A stretch of DNA of 64,000 nucleotides from positions 62,001 to 126,000 of the forward strand of contig NZ_JBKFGH010000014.1 of the NCBI RefSeq assembly GCF_051233475.1. Direction: 5' to 3'. The position numbers and the translations under genes were made by a program. The notes beneath the pieces are model-generated. The model worked only from the letters and a program-made list of their open reading frames with translations. It was not told the origin of the DNA and did not search any database. This document shows, piece after piece, positions 16,273 through 24,422 of this stretch; positions within the stretch are counted from its first letter, which is position 1, and every line of letters starts with the position of its first letter. Source of the DNA: Bacillus_BU sp051233475 (GTDB lineage Bacteria; Bacillota; Bacilli; Bacillales; Cytobacillaceae).

Positions 16273-17739
16273 TCAACTAGCATGTTCATTAATTTGTTCT
16301 AATTGTTTTTCAGGATACCATAGGCTTACAACAATACCTACGATAAGGCAAATAAAGAATGTAGAAGCTTTTGCTGATACAATGGCTTCTAATGGTGAAA
16401 TGGACCATAGAATGGCACTTAAGAAACCTGTAATGATAGTTGCTACAACTCCTGTACCAGATGTTTTTTTCCAAAAGAAAATCATTAGTATGATAACAGA
16501 GAATGTATTTCCAACCCCTGCCCAAGCAAAACTAACCATGCTATAAATAATGGATCCTGATGCTAATGAAACCACAATACCAACCAATCCACTAATAATA
16601 ACCATGAAACGGGATAATTTCACTAGAGCTGTACTCTTAATAGTGATTCCCATTGCTTTATGAATGATATCTTCACTTACGGATGTTGTAATAACAAGTA
16701 ATTGAGAAGAAGCTGTTGACATAATAGCAGCTAAAATTCCCGCAATGATGATTCCAGCAACCCATGGTGGCAGTAAATCAAATACCATATGTGGCAAAAT
16801 CATTTCAGAGTCCTCTATCGTCCCTTGTTTATAGATAGCAGAAGCAAAGATAGCTGATAAAAACGCACCCACATATACAATTAATGTCCAAACAATAGCA
16901 ACCGTTTGACCTATTTTAAGTTCTTTTTCATCCCGTAAAGCCATAAATCTTGAACTTAGCTGCGGCTGTCCACCTAACCAACCGAAGAACCACGACAGGT
17001 TCGTAAATAACATTGCTCCGAGTGCAAGTCCTGATAATCCGCCAATCCAACTATCTGCACCATTTCCCATTGAGCTTAAAGCAGAAGGAATAGCTATATC
17101 ATTTTGCTGAATTTCAGCAAATCCAGCTATTGGAACGATGATAAACGCAAGAAGCATTAAGAAACTTTGAATAGTATCTGTCCATACTACTGACATAAAG
17201 CCACCCATACAAGAGTAAGCAATAATAATAAGTGAAATTATAACTGTTCCTACGGTAATATTTAATCCAGAAAACGAATATAAAGTTTTACCCACTCCGG
17301 AAAATTGAGCAGCTAGATAACAGGTGAAAAAAATTACCATAATGATCGATGATAACCAGCGAATCACATTACTATGATTGGGAAATTTCACGGCTATATA
17401 GTCAGTTAAGGTATACACATTATATTTTTTTGTTTCTTTCATAAATTTTTTCGCTAATACAAGCCATGAAAAAAGAATTCCTAGAAACATTCCGGATAAT
17501 ATCCAAATTCCTGATAGTCCTGTCACATAAATAAAGCCCACTGCTCCTAGGAACATATATGCCGATTCGCCTGTAGCTCTTTCGGAAAAAGCTAGAGCCC
17601 AACCAGGTAATTTATTGCCACCTAAAAAATAATCAGCGTGGTCTAATTTTTTTCTACTAAAGTACACACCAACGAATAACATCATTAAGATGTAAACAAT
17701 AATTTCAGCAAAAACAATAGTTGAACTTGAAAAATTCAT
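16273..17739 (-). CDS. Sodium:solute symporter (SSS/PutP-like)
   Basis: The 488-residue protein has about 13 hydrophobic helices and SSS signatures (SERATGESAYMFLG, GGFMSVVWTDTIQSFLML, AAIMSTASSQLLVITTSVSED). These use a sodium gradient to import small organic solutes. It lies 160 bp after the M20 hydrolase gene on the same strand and is closed by a strong terminator, so it is probably the third gene of the ATC operon and could import ATC or N-carbamoyl-cysteine. That substrate is inference; proline or another amino acid is possible. An AGGAG site precedes the ATG. Confidence 0.8.
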   Translation of the reverse strand: MNFSSSTIVFAEIIVYILMMLFVGVYFSRKKLDHADYFLGGNKLPGWALAFSERATGESAYMFLGAVGFIYVTGLSGIWILSGMFLGILFSWLVLAKKFMKETKKYNVYTLTDYIAVKFPNHSNVIRWLSSIIMVIFFTCYLAAQFSGVGKTLYSFSGLNITVGTVIISLIIIAYSCMGGFMSVVWTDTIQSFLMLLAFIIVPIAGFAEIQQNDIAIPSALSSMGNGADSWIGGLSGLALGAMLFTNLSWFFGWLGGQPQLSSRFMALRDEKELKIGQTVAIVWTLIVYVGAFLSAIFASAIYKQGTIEDSEMILPHMVFDLLPPWVAGIIIAGILAAIMSTASSQLLVITTSVSEDIIHKAMGITIKSTALVKLSRFMVIISGLVGIVVSLASGSIIYSMVSFAWAGVGNTFSVIILMIFFWKKTSGTGVVATIITGFLSAILWSISPLEAIVSAKASTFFICLIVGIVVSLWYPEKQLEQINEHAS

Positions 17740-17901
17740 TTTTAATCTCCTTTTAATTCAAATTAAACAAATATTAATAGTAGGAATTAAAAAAACATGA
17801 TGACATTTAAGGCGTATTTTAGCCATTTATTTCAAAAAATTCCGGAGTCTACTTTTTCGGATTAAAATCATTCGATGTTAAGTTCTTTATTCTATTACAC
17901 T

Positions 17902-19119
17902 TTATTTAACATCTAACTTTAAAATACTTCGATATAAGACATTAGCTGCTTTTTCAATATCTTGCTCTGATGAAAATTCCTTTGGATTATGACTGATTCC
18001 ATCCTTTGATCTGACAAAAATCATCCCTATCGGGAATCGGTCTTTAAACTGCATCCCATCATGTCCTGCACCGCTCGGTAATGACACAACCGGTTCACCT
18101 ATTTCCTTAATACTATCGCAGATCACTTCTTGAATATTTTCATCACAGCGAACAGGTTCCACTCGCTGTAATTCCGAAACCTTTAAATCAAGTCTTCTTT
18201 CAATAGCTATCTTATCAGCAAATTGCCTAATCCTTTGTTCAACTTCATCTCGGGTGTCCTTATCAATATCTCGAATATCCATCGTCCATGTCACTTCACC
18301 AGGGATAACGTTTACTCCATTTGGTTTTACTGACAGTTTACCGACCGTAGCGACAGCAGTCGGAAATTCCTTGGCTATTTTTTCGGCCTCAGCAATGATT
18401 AAACTTGCACCCACTAAAGCATCCTGACGTTGATTCATCGGCGTTGCACCCGCATGCTCAGATAAACCTGTTAATGTAAACTGAAACCATACAGGCCCTG
18501 CAATCCCTGTGACATTGCCTACTGAAGCATCATGATTTTCAAGAACTTTACCTTGTTCAATATGAACTTCTAAATAGCATTTTACGTTTTCTATTTTTGC
18601 ACTTTGGAATTGATCTCTATCAAATCCATATTGTTCCATAGCCTGTTCGATCGAAATTCCTTGCTGATCAACTCTTTTTAAATCGTCATTAGTTAATGTA
18701 CCTGCCACTGCTCGACTTCCAATCATACCAAAACCAAAACGAGTTCCTTCTTCATCTTTAAAAGCAATCACTTTCAATGGATGTTTCAGTCGGATATCTT
18801 TCTCGTTTAATGAATGGATGACTTCAATCGCTGTTAAAACTCCTAAACTACCATCATATTTTCCGCCGTTTGGTACTGTATCAATATGTGACCCCAGTAA
18901 AACAACTGGTAAATCATCTTCACCTTCTAGACTTCCAATCAAATTTCCGACTGCATCATATTCAACCGTAAGACCTGCAGCCACCATATATTGTTTCACT
19001 TGTTCACTAGCGAGTCTCTCTTCATTCGTATAAGAAAAACGATTCACCCCACCCTCTTTTGTTTTTCCTATAGTAGATAAATCATGTAAATGACTAGTCA
19101 ATCGATGGATGTTAATCAT
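17902..19119 (-). CDS. atcC: M20-family N-carbamoyl-L-amino acid hydrolase, candidate N-carbamoyl-L-cysteine amidase
   Basis: The binuclear zinc residues of the M20 amidase family are visible: SHIDTVPNGGKYDGSLGV, FKDEEGTRFGFGMIGSRA, LEVHIEQGKVLE and GAGHDGMQF. Length (about 405) is usual for hydantoinase-type N-carbamoylases and allantoate amidohydrolases. ATG 19119 overlaps the ATC hydrolase stop by 8 bases. In Pseudomonas the AtcB/AtcC pair converts L-2-amino-thiazoline-4-carboxylate through N-carbamoyl-L-cysteine to L-cysteine, CO2 and ammonia. The tight coupling to an AtcB homologue makes N-carbamoyl-L-cysteine the best substrate guess; the gene symbol rests on that context. Confidence 0.75.
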   Translation of the reverse strand: MINIHRLTSHLHDLSTIGKTKEGGVNRFSYTNEERLASEQVKQYMVAAGLTVEYDAVGNLIGSLEGEDDLPVVLLGSHIDTVPNGGKYDGSLGVLTAIEVIHSLNEKDIRLKHPLKVIAFKDEEGTRFGFGMIGSRAVAGTLTNDDLKRVDQQGISIEQAMEQYGFDRDQFQSAKIENVKCYLEVHIEQGKVLENHDASVGNVTGIAGPVWFQFTLTGLSEHAGATPMNQRQDALVGASLIIAEAEKIAKEFPTAVATVGKLSVKPNGVNVIPGEVTWTMDIRDIDKDTRDEVEQRIRQFADKIAIERRLDLKVSELQRVEPVRCDENIQEVICDSIKEIGEPVVSLPSGAGHDGMQFKDRFPIGMIFVRSKDGISHNPKEFSSEQDIEKAANVLYRSILKLDVK

Positions 19120-19885
19120 TTTGTATCTCTTCATCCTTTAACTGAAAACGGAAATGGCATTGACCGTGTTTCAAAAGTAATTGATCATGCACAACATTAA
19201 ATTTATCGTTATACCCATGTGCAATCGCGTCATCAATGATCGTACAATAAACAAGTCCGTATTCATGCATATTATCATCCGCCCATTGTTGGCCTAGCGG
19301 ACAGACCGTAAAAGTTTGTTCAATCTCACATGGTGTATAATTCTCTTCGATCGTAAATAATTCACTTCTACCCATATCATAGTTTGGCAAATAATTTTCA
19401 ATTGTATTATTTTGTCCATTTACTCTGGCTCTTTGGGCAATCCCATAACCACGCGTTTTTCCAAACTCCCATATTCCATCTTGTATCGTTTTTTCCCCTT
19501 CATCGCCATACGTATCAACAATCACTTTTGTTATTTGCGAAAATAATTTAGCAAACAAAGAAAAAGGATTAAGATTCTCATACTCATTTTTGCTGTTATG
19601 ATCTTTAGGGATATAATCAAATAAAGTATGATTATCCCCTTCAATTATTGCTTTAATAGCTATATCTTCCGCATCCTTATAACCAAAGTTTTTAATTCCT
19701 TGTTGGAGTAAAACTTTGCCTTTTTCCCCGTATTTTGCAACAACCTTTTTTTCAATCGAAGTAAAAAGTTTGGTTGTCATGACTTCCATGGAATATGGTG
19801 CAATATTATGATGTAATGTACTCAATGATCCCTCGCTCCTTTTTATTTTTTCAAACAGTTTTTGTTTGAAGTTATTAATACTCAT
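19112..19885 (-). CDS. atcB: L-2-amino-thiazoline-4-carboxylate (ATC) hydrolase
   Basis: The 257-residue protein has the C-terminal pattern I associate with the ATC hydrolase family: CPLGQQW, then EYGLVYC, a D-H-Y region (DDAIAHGYND) and KHGQCHFRF, with conserved Cys and His. The family opens the thiazoline ring to N-carbamoyl-L-cysteine. It is the first gene of an operon with an M20 amidase and a solute symporter, and is divergent from a LysR gene. No signal peptide is seen. ATC forms spontaneously from cyanide and cystine and is also an industrial cysteine precursor. Confidence 0.8.
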   Translation of the reverse strand: MSINNFKQKLFEKIKRSEGSLSTLHHNIAPYSMEVMTTKLFTSIEKKVVAKYGEKGKVLLQQGIKNFGYKDAEDIAIKAIIEGDNHTLFDYIPKDHNSKNEYENLNPFSLFAKLFSQITKVIVDTYGDEGEKTIQDGIWEFGKTRGYGIAQRARVNGQNNTIENYLPNYDMGRSELFTIEENYTPCEIEQTFTVCPLGQQWADDNMHEYGLVYCTIIDDAIAHGYNDKFNVVHDQLLLKHGQCHFRFQLKDEEIQND

Positions 19886-19921
19886 AAAACCTATTAACTT
19901 ACTTGCAATTAATTGATTCTT

Positions 19922-19964
19922 ATTATAAATATTTCTTCATATAAATCAAATGAATATTTATAAT
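19922..19964. promoter_or_regulatory. Inverted-repeat operator between atcB and LysR gene
   Basis: ATTATAAATATTTC and GAATATTTATAAT form an almost perfect inverted repeat in the 118-bp divergent promoter region. This is the expected place for LysR control of both genes. Confidence 0.5.
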
Positions 19965-20003
19965 GTAATATATGAAAATATTTAATAGTTGGGGTGACAA
20001 TGA

Positions 20004-20870
20004 ATGACACTTGTCAGATATGATATTTTTAGAACTGTTGTGGAAACAGGTAGCTTATCAAAAGCAGCGGAAGTAGTTGGATTAACGCAATCAGCTGTCA
20101 GTCATGCCATCTCAGGTCTTGAGTCTGATTTCGGATTTTCATTACTCACAAGAGGACGCTCAGGTATTCAATTAACCAGTAATGGTGAAAAAGTGCTGCT
20201 TTATATGAGAGAAATATTAAAATGGAACGAACAAATGATGCAGGAAGTTGCTAAAATACATGGACTAGAAATTGGGGTGGTGCGTATTGGTACATTTCCA
20301 AGCGTATCGATCCAATGGATACCCCAAATTATTAAGCAATTTAATCAATATTTCCCAGACATCGAAATTAAGCTTTATGAAGGGGATTACGATGAAATTG
20401 ATCGTTGGATCACAGATGGAACCGTAGATTTTGGTTTTATGTCATTACCAGTATCAAAAGCATACGAAGTAATCCCGCTAAAACAAGATCGACTTTTGTG
20501 TATTTTACCTGACGACCATCCTCTAGCACAGCAAGAAAAGATTTATTTAAATCAACTGAATGATGAACCATTTATAATGCCTAAATCAAGTATTGATAAG
20601 GATGTACGCAGAATTCTAAAAGAGCATAAAATCAAACCAATGGTCAAATATGAAATCTCTGAGGATCAAGCAATTATTTCTATGGTTCAAAATGGTCTAG
20701 GTGTCAGCGTCCTCCCTGAATTGATCCTATATCGTATTCCTTTTGGTCTAAAGATCATTCCTTTGGAGAAAGATTTTTACCGTACTATCGGTATTGCTGT
20801 CACCTCCATACGGCACATGTCACCAGGGGCACAAAAATTAATCAGTTTTATTCAAGATTGGTTAAAGTAA
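20004..20870 (+). CDS. LysR-family regulator, probable regulator of the ATC operon
   Basis: The N-terminal helix-turn-helix (TGSLSKAAEVVGLTQSAVSHAISGLE) and the effector domain (288 residues in total) are typical of the family. It is divergent from atcB with a palindromic sequence between them, the classical arrangement for a LysR activator responding to the pathway substrate. ATG 20004 follows GGGGTGACA. A terminator follows. Confidence 0.88.
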   Translation: MTLVRYDIFRTVVETGSLSKAAEVVGLTQSAVSHAISGLESDFGFSLLTRGRSGIQLTSNGEKVLLYMREILKWNEQMMQEVAKIHGLEIGVVRIGTFPSVSIQWIPQIIKQFNQYFPDIEIKLYEGDYDEIDRWITDGTVDFGFMSLPVSKAYEVIPLKQDRLLCILPDDHPLAQQEKIYLNQLNDEPFIMPKSSIDKDVRRILKEHKIKPMVKYEISEDQAIISMVQNGLGVSVLPELILYRIPFGLKIIPLEKDFYRTIGIAVTSIRHMSPGAQKLISFIQDWLK

Positions 20871-20888
20871 AAGGTGAATCTTTAATCA

Positions 20889-20930
20889 AAAATGGGTACC
20901 CGAAAAAACTATACTTTTGGGTACCCTTTT
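20889..20930 (+). terminator. Terminator after LysR gene
   Basis: GGGTACCC at both arms with a 17-base loop, followed by TTTT. Confidence 0.8.
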
Positions 20931-21082
20931 GCAGCTTTTATACATAACCCCATATCATACAGAGTAATGTTCCGAACACAGTTACAAGAGCGATGAACAA
21001 AGCGTAATAAATGTTTGTATTAGATTCGATTTCAGATAAAAAATAGAATATGATAATACGTTTAGTTAAAAAATACGATTAA

Positions 21083-21289
21083 AAGTTTAATATCCAGCCA
21101 CAGAAAAAATTTGATTCAGAGGATTTGAGTTTTTTTGTAAAATTGGATGGTTCAAAAAGAACGGAAATGGATGATTTAAAAAAAGAGAAATCTTTTATTA
21201 TTGAATTAGGTGATATTAATAACAAAATTTCATGGCGAATAATGAAATCCAATATAGAATATAGATCAGATTCACAATTTGTATCTTAA
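21083..21289 (+). pseudogene. Short open frame without start, possible gene remnant
   Basis: A 68-codon open stretch (..IQPQKKFDSEDLSFFVKLDG.. to ..YRSDSQFVS) ends in TAA but has no start codon with a ribosome site. It looks protein-like but I do not recognise it. Element D lies inside it. Just left, 20940-21060 on the minus strand reads as a single hydrophobic helix ending MIWGYV, also without a start. Confidence 0.3.
21144..21172 (+). promoter_or_regulatory. Direct-repeat operator, 24-bp period (site D, hemQ-like/deoC)
   Basis: AATTGGATGGTT and AAATGGATGATT are 24 bp apart on the strand of the downstream operon, about 190 bp before its start. It overlaps a possible gene remnant, so it is the least certain of the eight, although the first half-site matches the consensus exactly. 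Confidence 0.45.
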
Positions 21290-21359
21290 AAAACATGGAT
21301 TCCTTTTTACTCAATTTGTCTTTTAATAATGGACGAACTTTTTGCAAGGAGATAGAAAA

Positions 21360-22130
21360 ATGACAAATGCCACTGAAACTTTAGAGGGTTGGTACTGTCT
21401 GAATGACTTTCGTAAAGTAAATTGGGGAAGTTGGGCGAAGTTAACCAGCCAAAAACAACAAGAAATAATTGATGAGATTTTAGAATTACTAAATCAATGG
21501 ATCTCTCAAGAGGATAAAGATAAAGGTAGTTTTGGTCTCTTTCAAATTTTAGGACATAAAGCAGATATCATGTTAATGTTTTTAAGACCAACCTTACAGG
21601 AATTAATTGAATTGGAAACAGCTTTTAATAAGACAAAGTTTGCTGAATATACAAGCCAAACAAATTCCTATGTATCGGTTGTGGAGCTAAGTAATTACCT
21701 CCCCAAGGGAGAAGATCCTTATAGTAAACCAGAAATCAGGGCACGTTTGTATCCGGAAATTCCTAAATCAGAATATATTTGTTTTTATCCAATGAACAAG
21801 CTCCGAAGTGGTGTGGACAACTGGTATATGCTTTCACAAGAGGAACGCACTCAAATGATGAAGAGTCATAGTTTGATTGGTAGAAAATTTGCCGGAAAGG
21901 TGAAGCAAATTATTTTAGGGTCAATTGGATTGGATGATTATGAATGGGGTGTAGTACTATTTGCAAATAATCCTGTTCATTTTAAAAAACTAATCTACGA
22001 AATGCGCTTTGATGAAGTGAGTGCTAGATACGGAGAGTTTGGCTCCTTTTATGTAGGAAGCAATATAACGAATGACCACATTAAACATTTAATGAAAATA
22101 CCTAAAGGTGGGCATAAAAATGAACTATAA
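21360..22130 (+). CDS. HemQ-like coproheme decarboxylase (chlorite dismutase family)
   Basis: The start at ATG 21360 has AAGGAGAT upstream. The 256-residue product carries the HemQ pattern: GWYCLNDFR near the N-terminus, CFYPMNKLRSG with the catalytic tyrosine, the haem-ligand histidine in MMKSHSLIGRKFAGKV, then GSIGLDDYEWGVVLFA and EMRFDEVSARYGEFGSF. HemQ turns coproheme III into haem b in Gram-positive bacteria. Bacilli normally keep hemQ next to pta (ywfI), so here, beside deoC in a siroheme/sulfur region, it is probably a second copy with a specialised role. Whether a canonical copy exists elsewhere cannot be seen. Confidence 0.8.
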   Translation: MTNATETLEGWYCLNDFRKVNWGSWAKLTSQKQQEIIDEILELLNQWISQEDKDKGSFGLFQILGHKADIMLMFLRPTLQELIELETAFNKTKFAEYTSQTNSYVSVVELSNYLPKGEDPYSKPEIRARLYPEIPKSEYICFYPMNKLRSGVDNWYMLSQEERTQMMKSHSLIGRKFAGKVKQIILGSIGLDDYEWGVVLFANNPVHFKKLIYEMRFDEVSARYGEFGSFYVGSNITNDHIKHLMKIPKGGHKNEL

Positions 22131-22761
22131 AAAATTGATTGATCATACTTTACTTCATCCCAATACGAAAGAAGCAGAAATTGTAAAATTATGTGAAGAG
22201 GCGAAGCAATTCGGATTTGCTTCCGTTTGTGTCAGTCCTGCATGGGTAAAACTAGCCGCTAAACTTCTACATGACTCAGATGTAAATGTATGTACGGTAA
22301 TCGGTTTTCCGTTAGGTGCTAATACTCCAGCTACAAAAGCATTTGAAACCAAGGAAGCAATCGCAAATGGTGCTGTAGAAGTTGATACAGTAATAAATAT
22401 AGGTGCTTTGAAAGATAAAAATTATGAGCTAGTCGAACAAGATATACGCGCAGTGGTAGAGGCTGCAAAAGGAAAGGCTTTAGTAAAAGTCATTATTGAA
22501 GCTTGCTTATTAACGGATGAAGAGAAAGTCTGGGCTTGTGAGTTATCTGTCAAAGCCGGTGCAGACTATGTCAAGACTTCTACAGGTTTTTCTTTGTATG
22601 GAGCAACCATAGAGGATGTAACCATAATGAGAAAAGCTGTTGGATCAGCTGTTGGAGTAAAGGCCTCTGGTGGTGTGCGTAATATTAATGATATTCAGGC
22701 AATGATTGAGGCAGGGGCTACTAGAATAGGCACAAGTTCAGCTGTTAAAATATTTTCTTAG
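22120..22761 (+). CDS. deoC: Deoxyribose-phosphate aldolase
   Basis: Class I aldolase features are present: IDHTLLHP at the start, VCTVIGFPLGAN, the Schiff-base lysine in ADYVKTSTGFS and GVKASGGVRN. ATG 22120 follows AAAGGTGG and overlaps the end of the HemQ-like gene by 11 bases, so the two are coupled. The enzyme splits deoxyribose-5-phosphate into glyceraldehyde-3-phosphate and acetaldehyde. The pairing with a haem enzyme has no obvious metabolic reason. Length (213 residues) is normal. Confidence 0.93.
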   Translation: MNYKKLIDHTLLHPNTKEAEIVKLCEEAKQFGFASVCVSPAWVKLAAKLLHDSDVNVCTVIGFPLGANTPATKAFETKEAIANGAVEVDTVINIGALKDKNYELVEQDIRAVVEAAKGKALVKVIIEACLLTDEEKVWACELSVKAGADYVKTSTGFSLYGATIEDVTIMRKAVGSAVGVKASGGVRNINDIQAMIEAGATRIGTSSAVKIFS

Positions 22762-23077
22762 TTAGAACAGCATACAGTGATAGATCAGATGCCTATTACC
22801 CAAAAGAATTTATTAAGGCTATCGGAGAGAGAACTATTTGTATCAACAAAAAAACAAAGGGAATTTGGACGCTTAAGAGGATATATATATAATAGAAGAA
22901 ACTGAAAAATATTGCATGACTTCTACTTTTATTGTATGGTGTCATCTAGTAGCATTAACCTCCATAAGAGAGAGTTCTAACACCTACCCTAAGGATAGTG
23001 ACTCTTTCAGAAGAATAAGAGAATCCTAATTCTTAGCTCACCTTACTCCGACCGTTCAACACCTTGAAAAACTAAGA
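22762..23077. other. Intergenic stretch, no gene found
   Basis: A short open stretch (about 22762-22890, YYPKEFIKAIGERTICINKK) directly after deoC looks like a coding remnant without start. The rest shows no gene, tRNA or riboswitch pattern that I can name. Confidence 0.3.
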
Positions 23078-23122
23078 AAAAAATGGTGTCCCAAATGAAT
23101 AATTTCTGGGACACCATTTTTT
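23078..23122. terminator. Bidirectional terminator
   Basis: AAATGGTGTCCCA pairs with TGGGACACCATTT, flanked by A-run and T-run; it separates deoC from the convergent PLP operon. Confidence 0.9.
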
Positions 23123-23166
23123 GTACTTAAAGTGAAACTTCTAGGCTGACCCCTAGAAGTCGTTGA

Positions 23167-24360
23167 TTAACAACCTTTTGTGTCAGCCTTTTCTTGCTTT
23201 ATTTTTAAACTCTTCAAAAAAGCCCTCATTCTTTTCATCGCTTCATTTAGATTATCCATCGAGGAGGCATAGGAACAACGTATATGTCCTTCACCACTTT
23301 CACCGAAGGCATTCCCCGGAACAACTGCAACCCTTTGGTTAATTAACAGCTGCTCTGCAAACTCCTCCGATGAAAGCCCAGTGCTACGAATGGATGGGAA
23401 AACATAGAATGCTCCTCCAGGCATATGACAATCCAAGCCCATTTCATTGAGATGACTAACCACAAGATTGCGTCGCTGGCGATAACTCTTTCTCATCTCC
23501 ATTACATGTTTTTCACCATTTTTTAGACCTTCTATCGCTCCATATTGAGTCATCGAGGGAACAGAAACAAGCGTATTTTGCATAACTCTTAATATAGCCT
23601 GTGTGATGGATTCTGGAGCACAAATATATCCTAATCTCCAGCCAGTCATAGCATATCCCTTTGAAAATCCCGAAACAATAATCGTTCGTTCTCTCATTTC
23701 TCGAATGGAAGCTATCGAACAAAATGATTCATCGTAGGATAATTCGGCATATATTTCATCTGTGATTACAAGTAGATCATACTCCTTAATGATCTCGGCT
23801 ATCGCCTCTAACTCCACTTTAGAAAAAAGACTTCCGGTCGGATTATTGGGAGAACAAATAAGTATCGCTTTAGTCTTTTTGGTAATGGCTCGTCTTATTT
23901 GTTCTGGCCGAGGCTTAAATTCCGTATCAATAGATGTTTGGACTACGATTGGTTTGCCTCCTGCCAAGGTAATTAAAGGAGCATAAGCAACATAGCTAGG
24001 TTCGATCATGATGACTTCTTCACCTGGATTTAAAACAGTTCTTAGTGACACATCTAAAGCCTGGCTTCCACCAACTGTCACAAGAATATCTGTATACGGT
24101 GAATAGGTGACTTGAAAACGATTTTTCATATAATTAGAAATTTCTTTCCTTAATTCAAGAAGCCCTTCTGGTTCCGTATAAGATGTATATCCACGTTCAA
24201 TTGACTGAATCGAAGCATGACAAATCGACCAAGGTGTAACAAAGTCCGGTTCCCCCACCCCCAATGAGATAACTCCGTCCATATTATTAGCTAAGTCAAA
24301 GAATTTTCTTATTCCAGAAGGCTTTATTTGGTTAACTAATGATGATAACCGTGTCTTCAT
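23167..24360 (-). CDS. Class I/II aminotransferase (PatA/AlaT-like)
   Basis: The 397-residue fold-type-I enzyme has the YTEPEGLLELR substrate loop, the CSPNNPTGS motif, DEIYAELSYD and the PLP lysine in SGFSKGYAMTGWRLGY. It resembles B. subtilis PatA (N-acetyl-diaminopimelate aminotransferase) and alanine/aspartate aminotransferases, but substrate cannot be fixed by motif. It is the last gene of a four-gene minus-strand operon, 62 bp after the decarboxylase gene and before a strong terminator. Confidence 0.8.
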   Translation of the reverse strand: MKTRLSSLVNQIKPSGIRKFFDLANNMDGVISLGVGEPDFVTPWSICHASIQSIERGYTSYTEPEGLLELRKEISNYMKNRFQVTYSPYTDILVTVGGSQALDVSLRTVLNPGEEVIMIEPSYVAYAPLITLAGGKPIVVQTSIDTEFKPRPEQIRRAITKKTKAILICSPNNPTGSLFSKVELEAIAEIIKEYDLLVITDEIYAELSYDESFCSIASIREMRERTIIVSGFSKGYAMTGWRLGYICAPESITQAILRVMQNTLVSVPSMTQYGAIEGLKNGEKHVMEMRKSYRQRRNLVVSHLNEMGLDCHMPGGAFYVFPSIRSTGLSSEEFAEQLLINQRVAVVPGNAFGESGEGHIRCSYASSMDNLNEAMKRMRAFLKSLKIKQEKADTKGC

Positions 24361-24422
24361 TATTACAACACCACCATTCTTTATAACCAGCCATAGTATA
24401 ATGACCCCTTTTATTGCTACTT

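Noticed and set aside
22900..23080. Possible riboswitch or T-box leader near the PLP operon end
   Set aside because: It is downstream of deoC and of the convergent operon, with no T-box GGTGG-type motif or known aptamer pattern.
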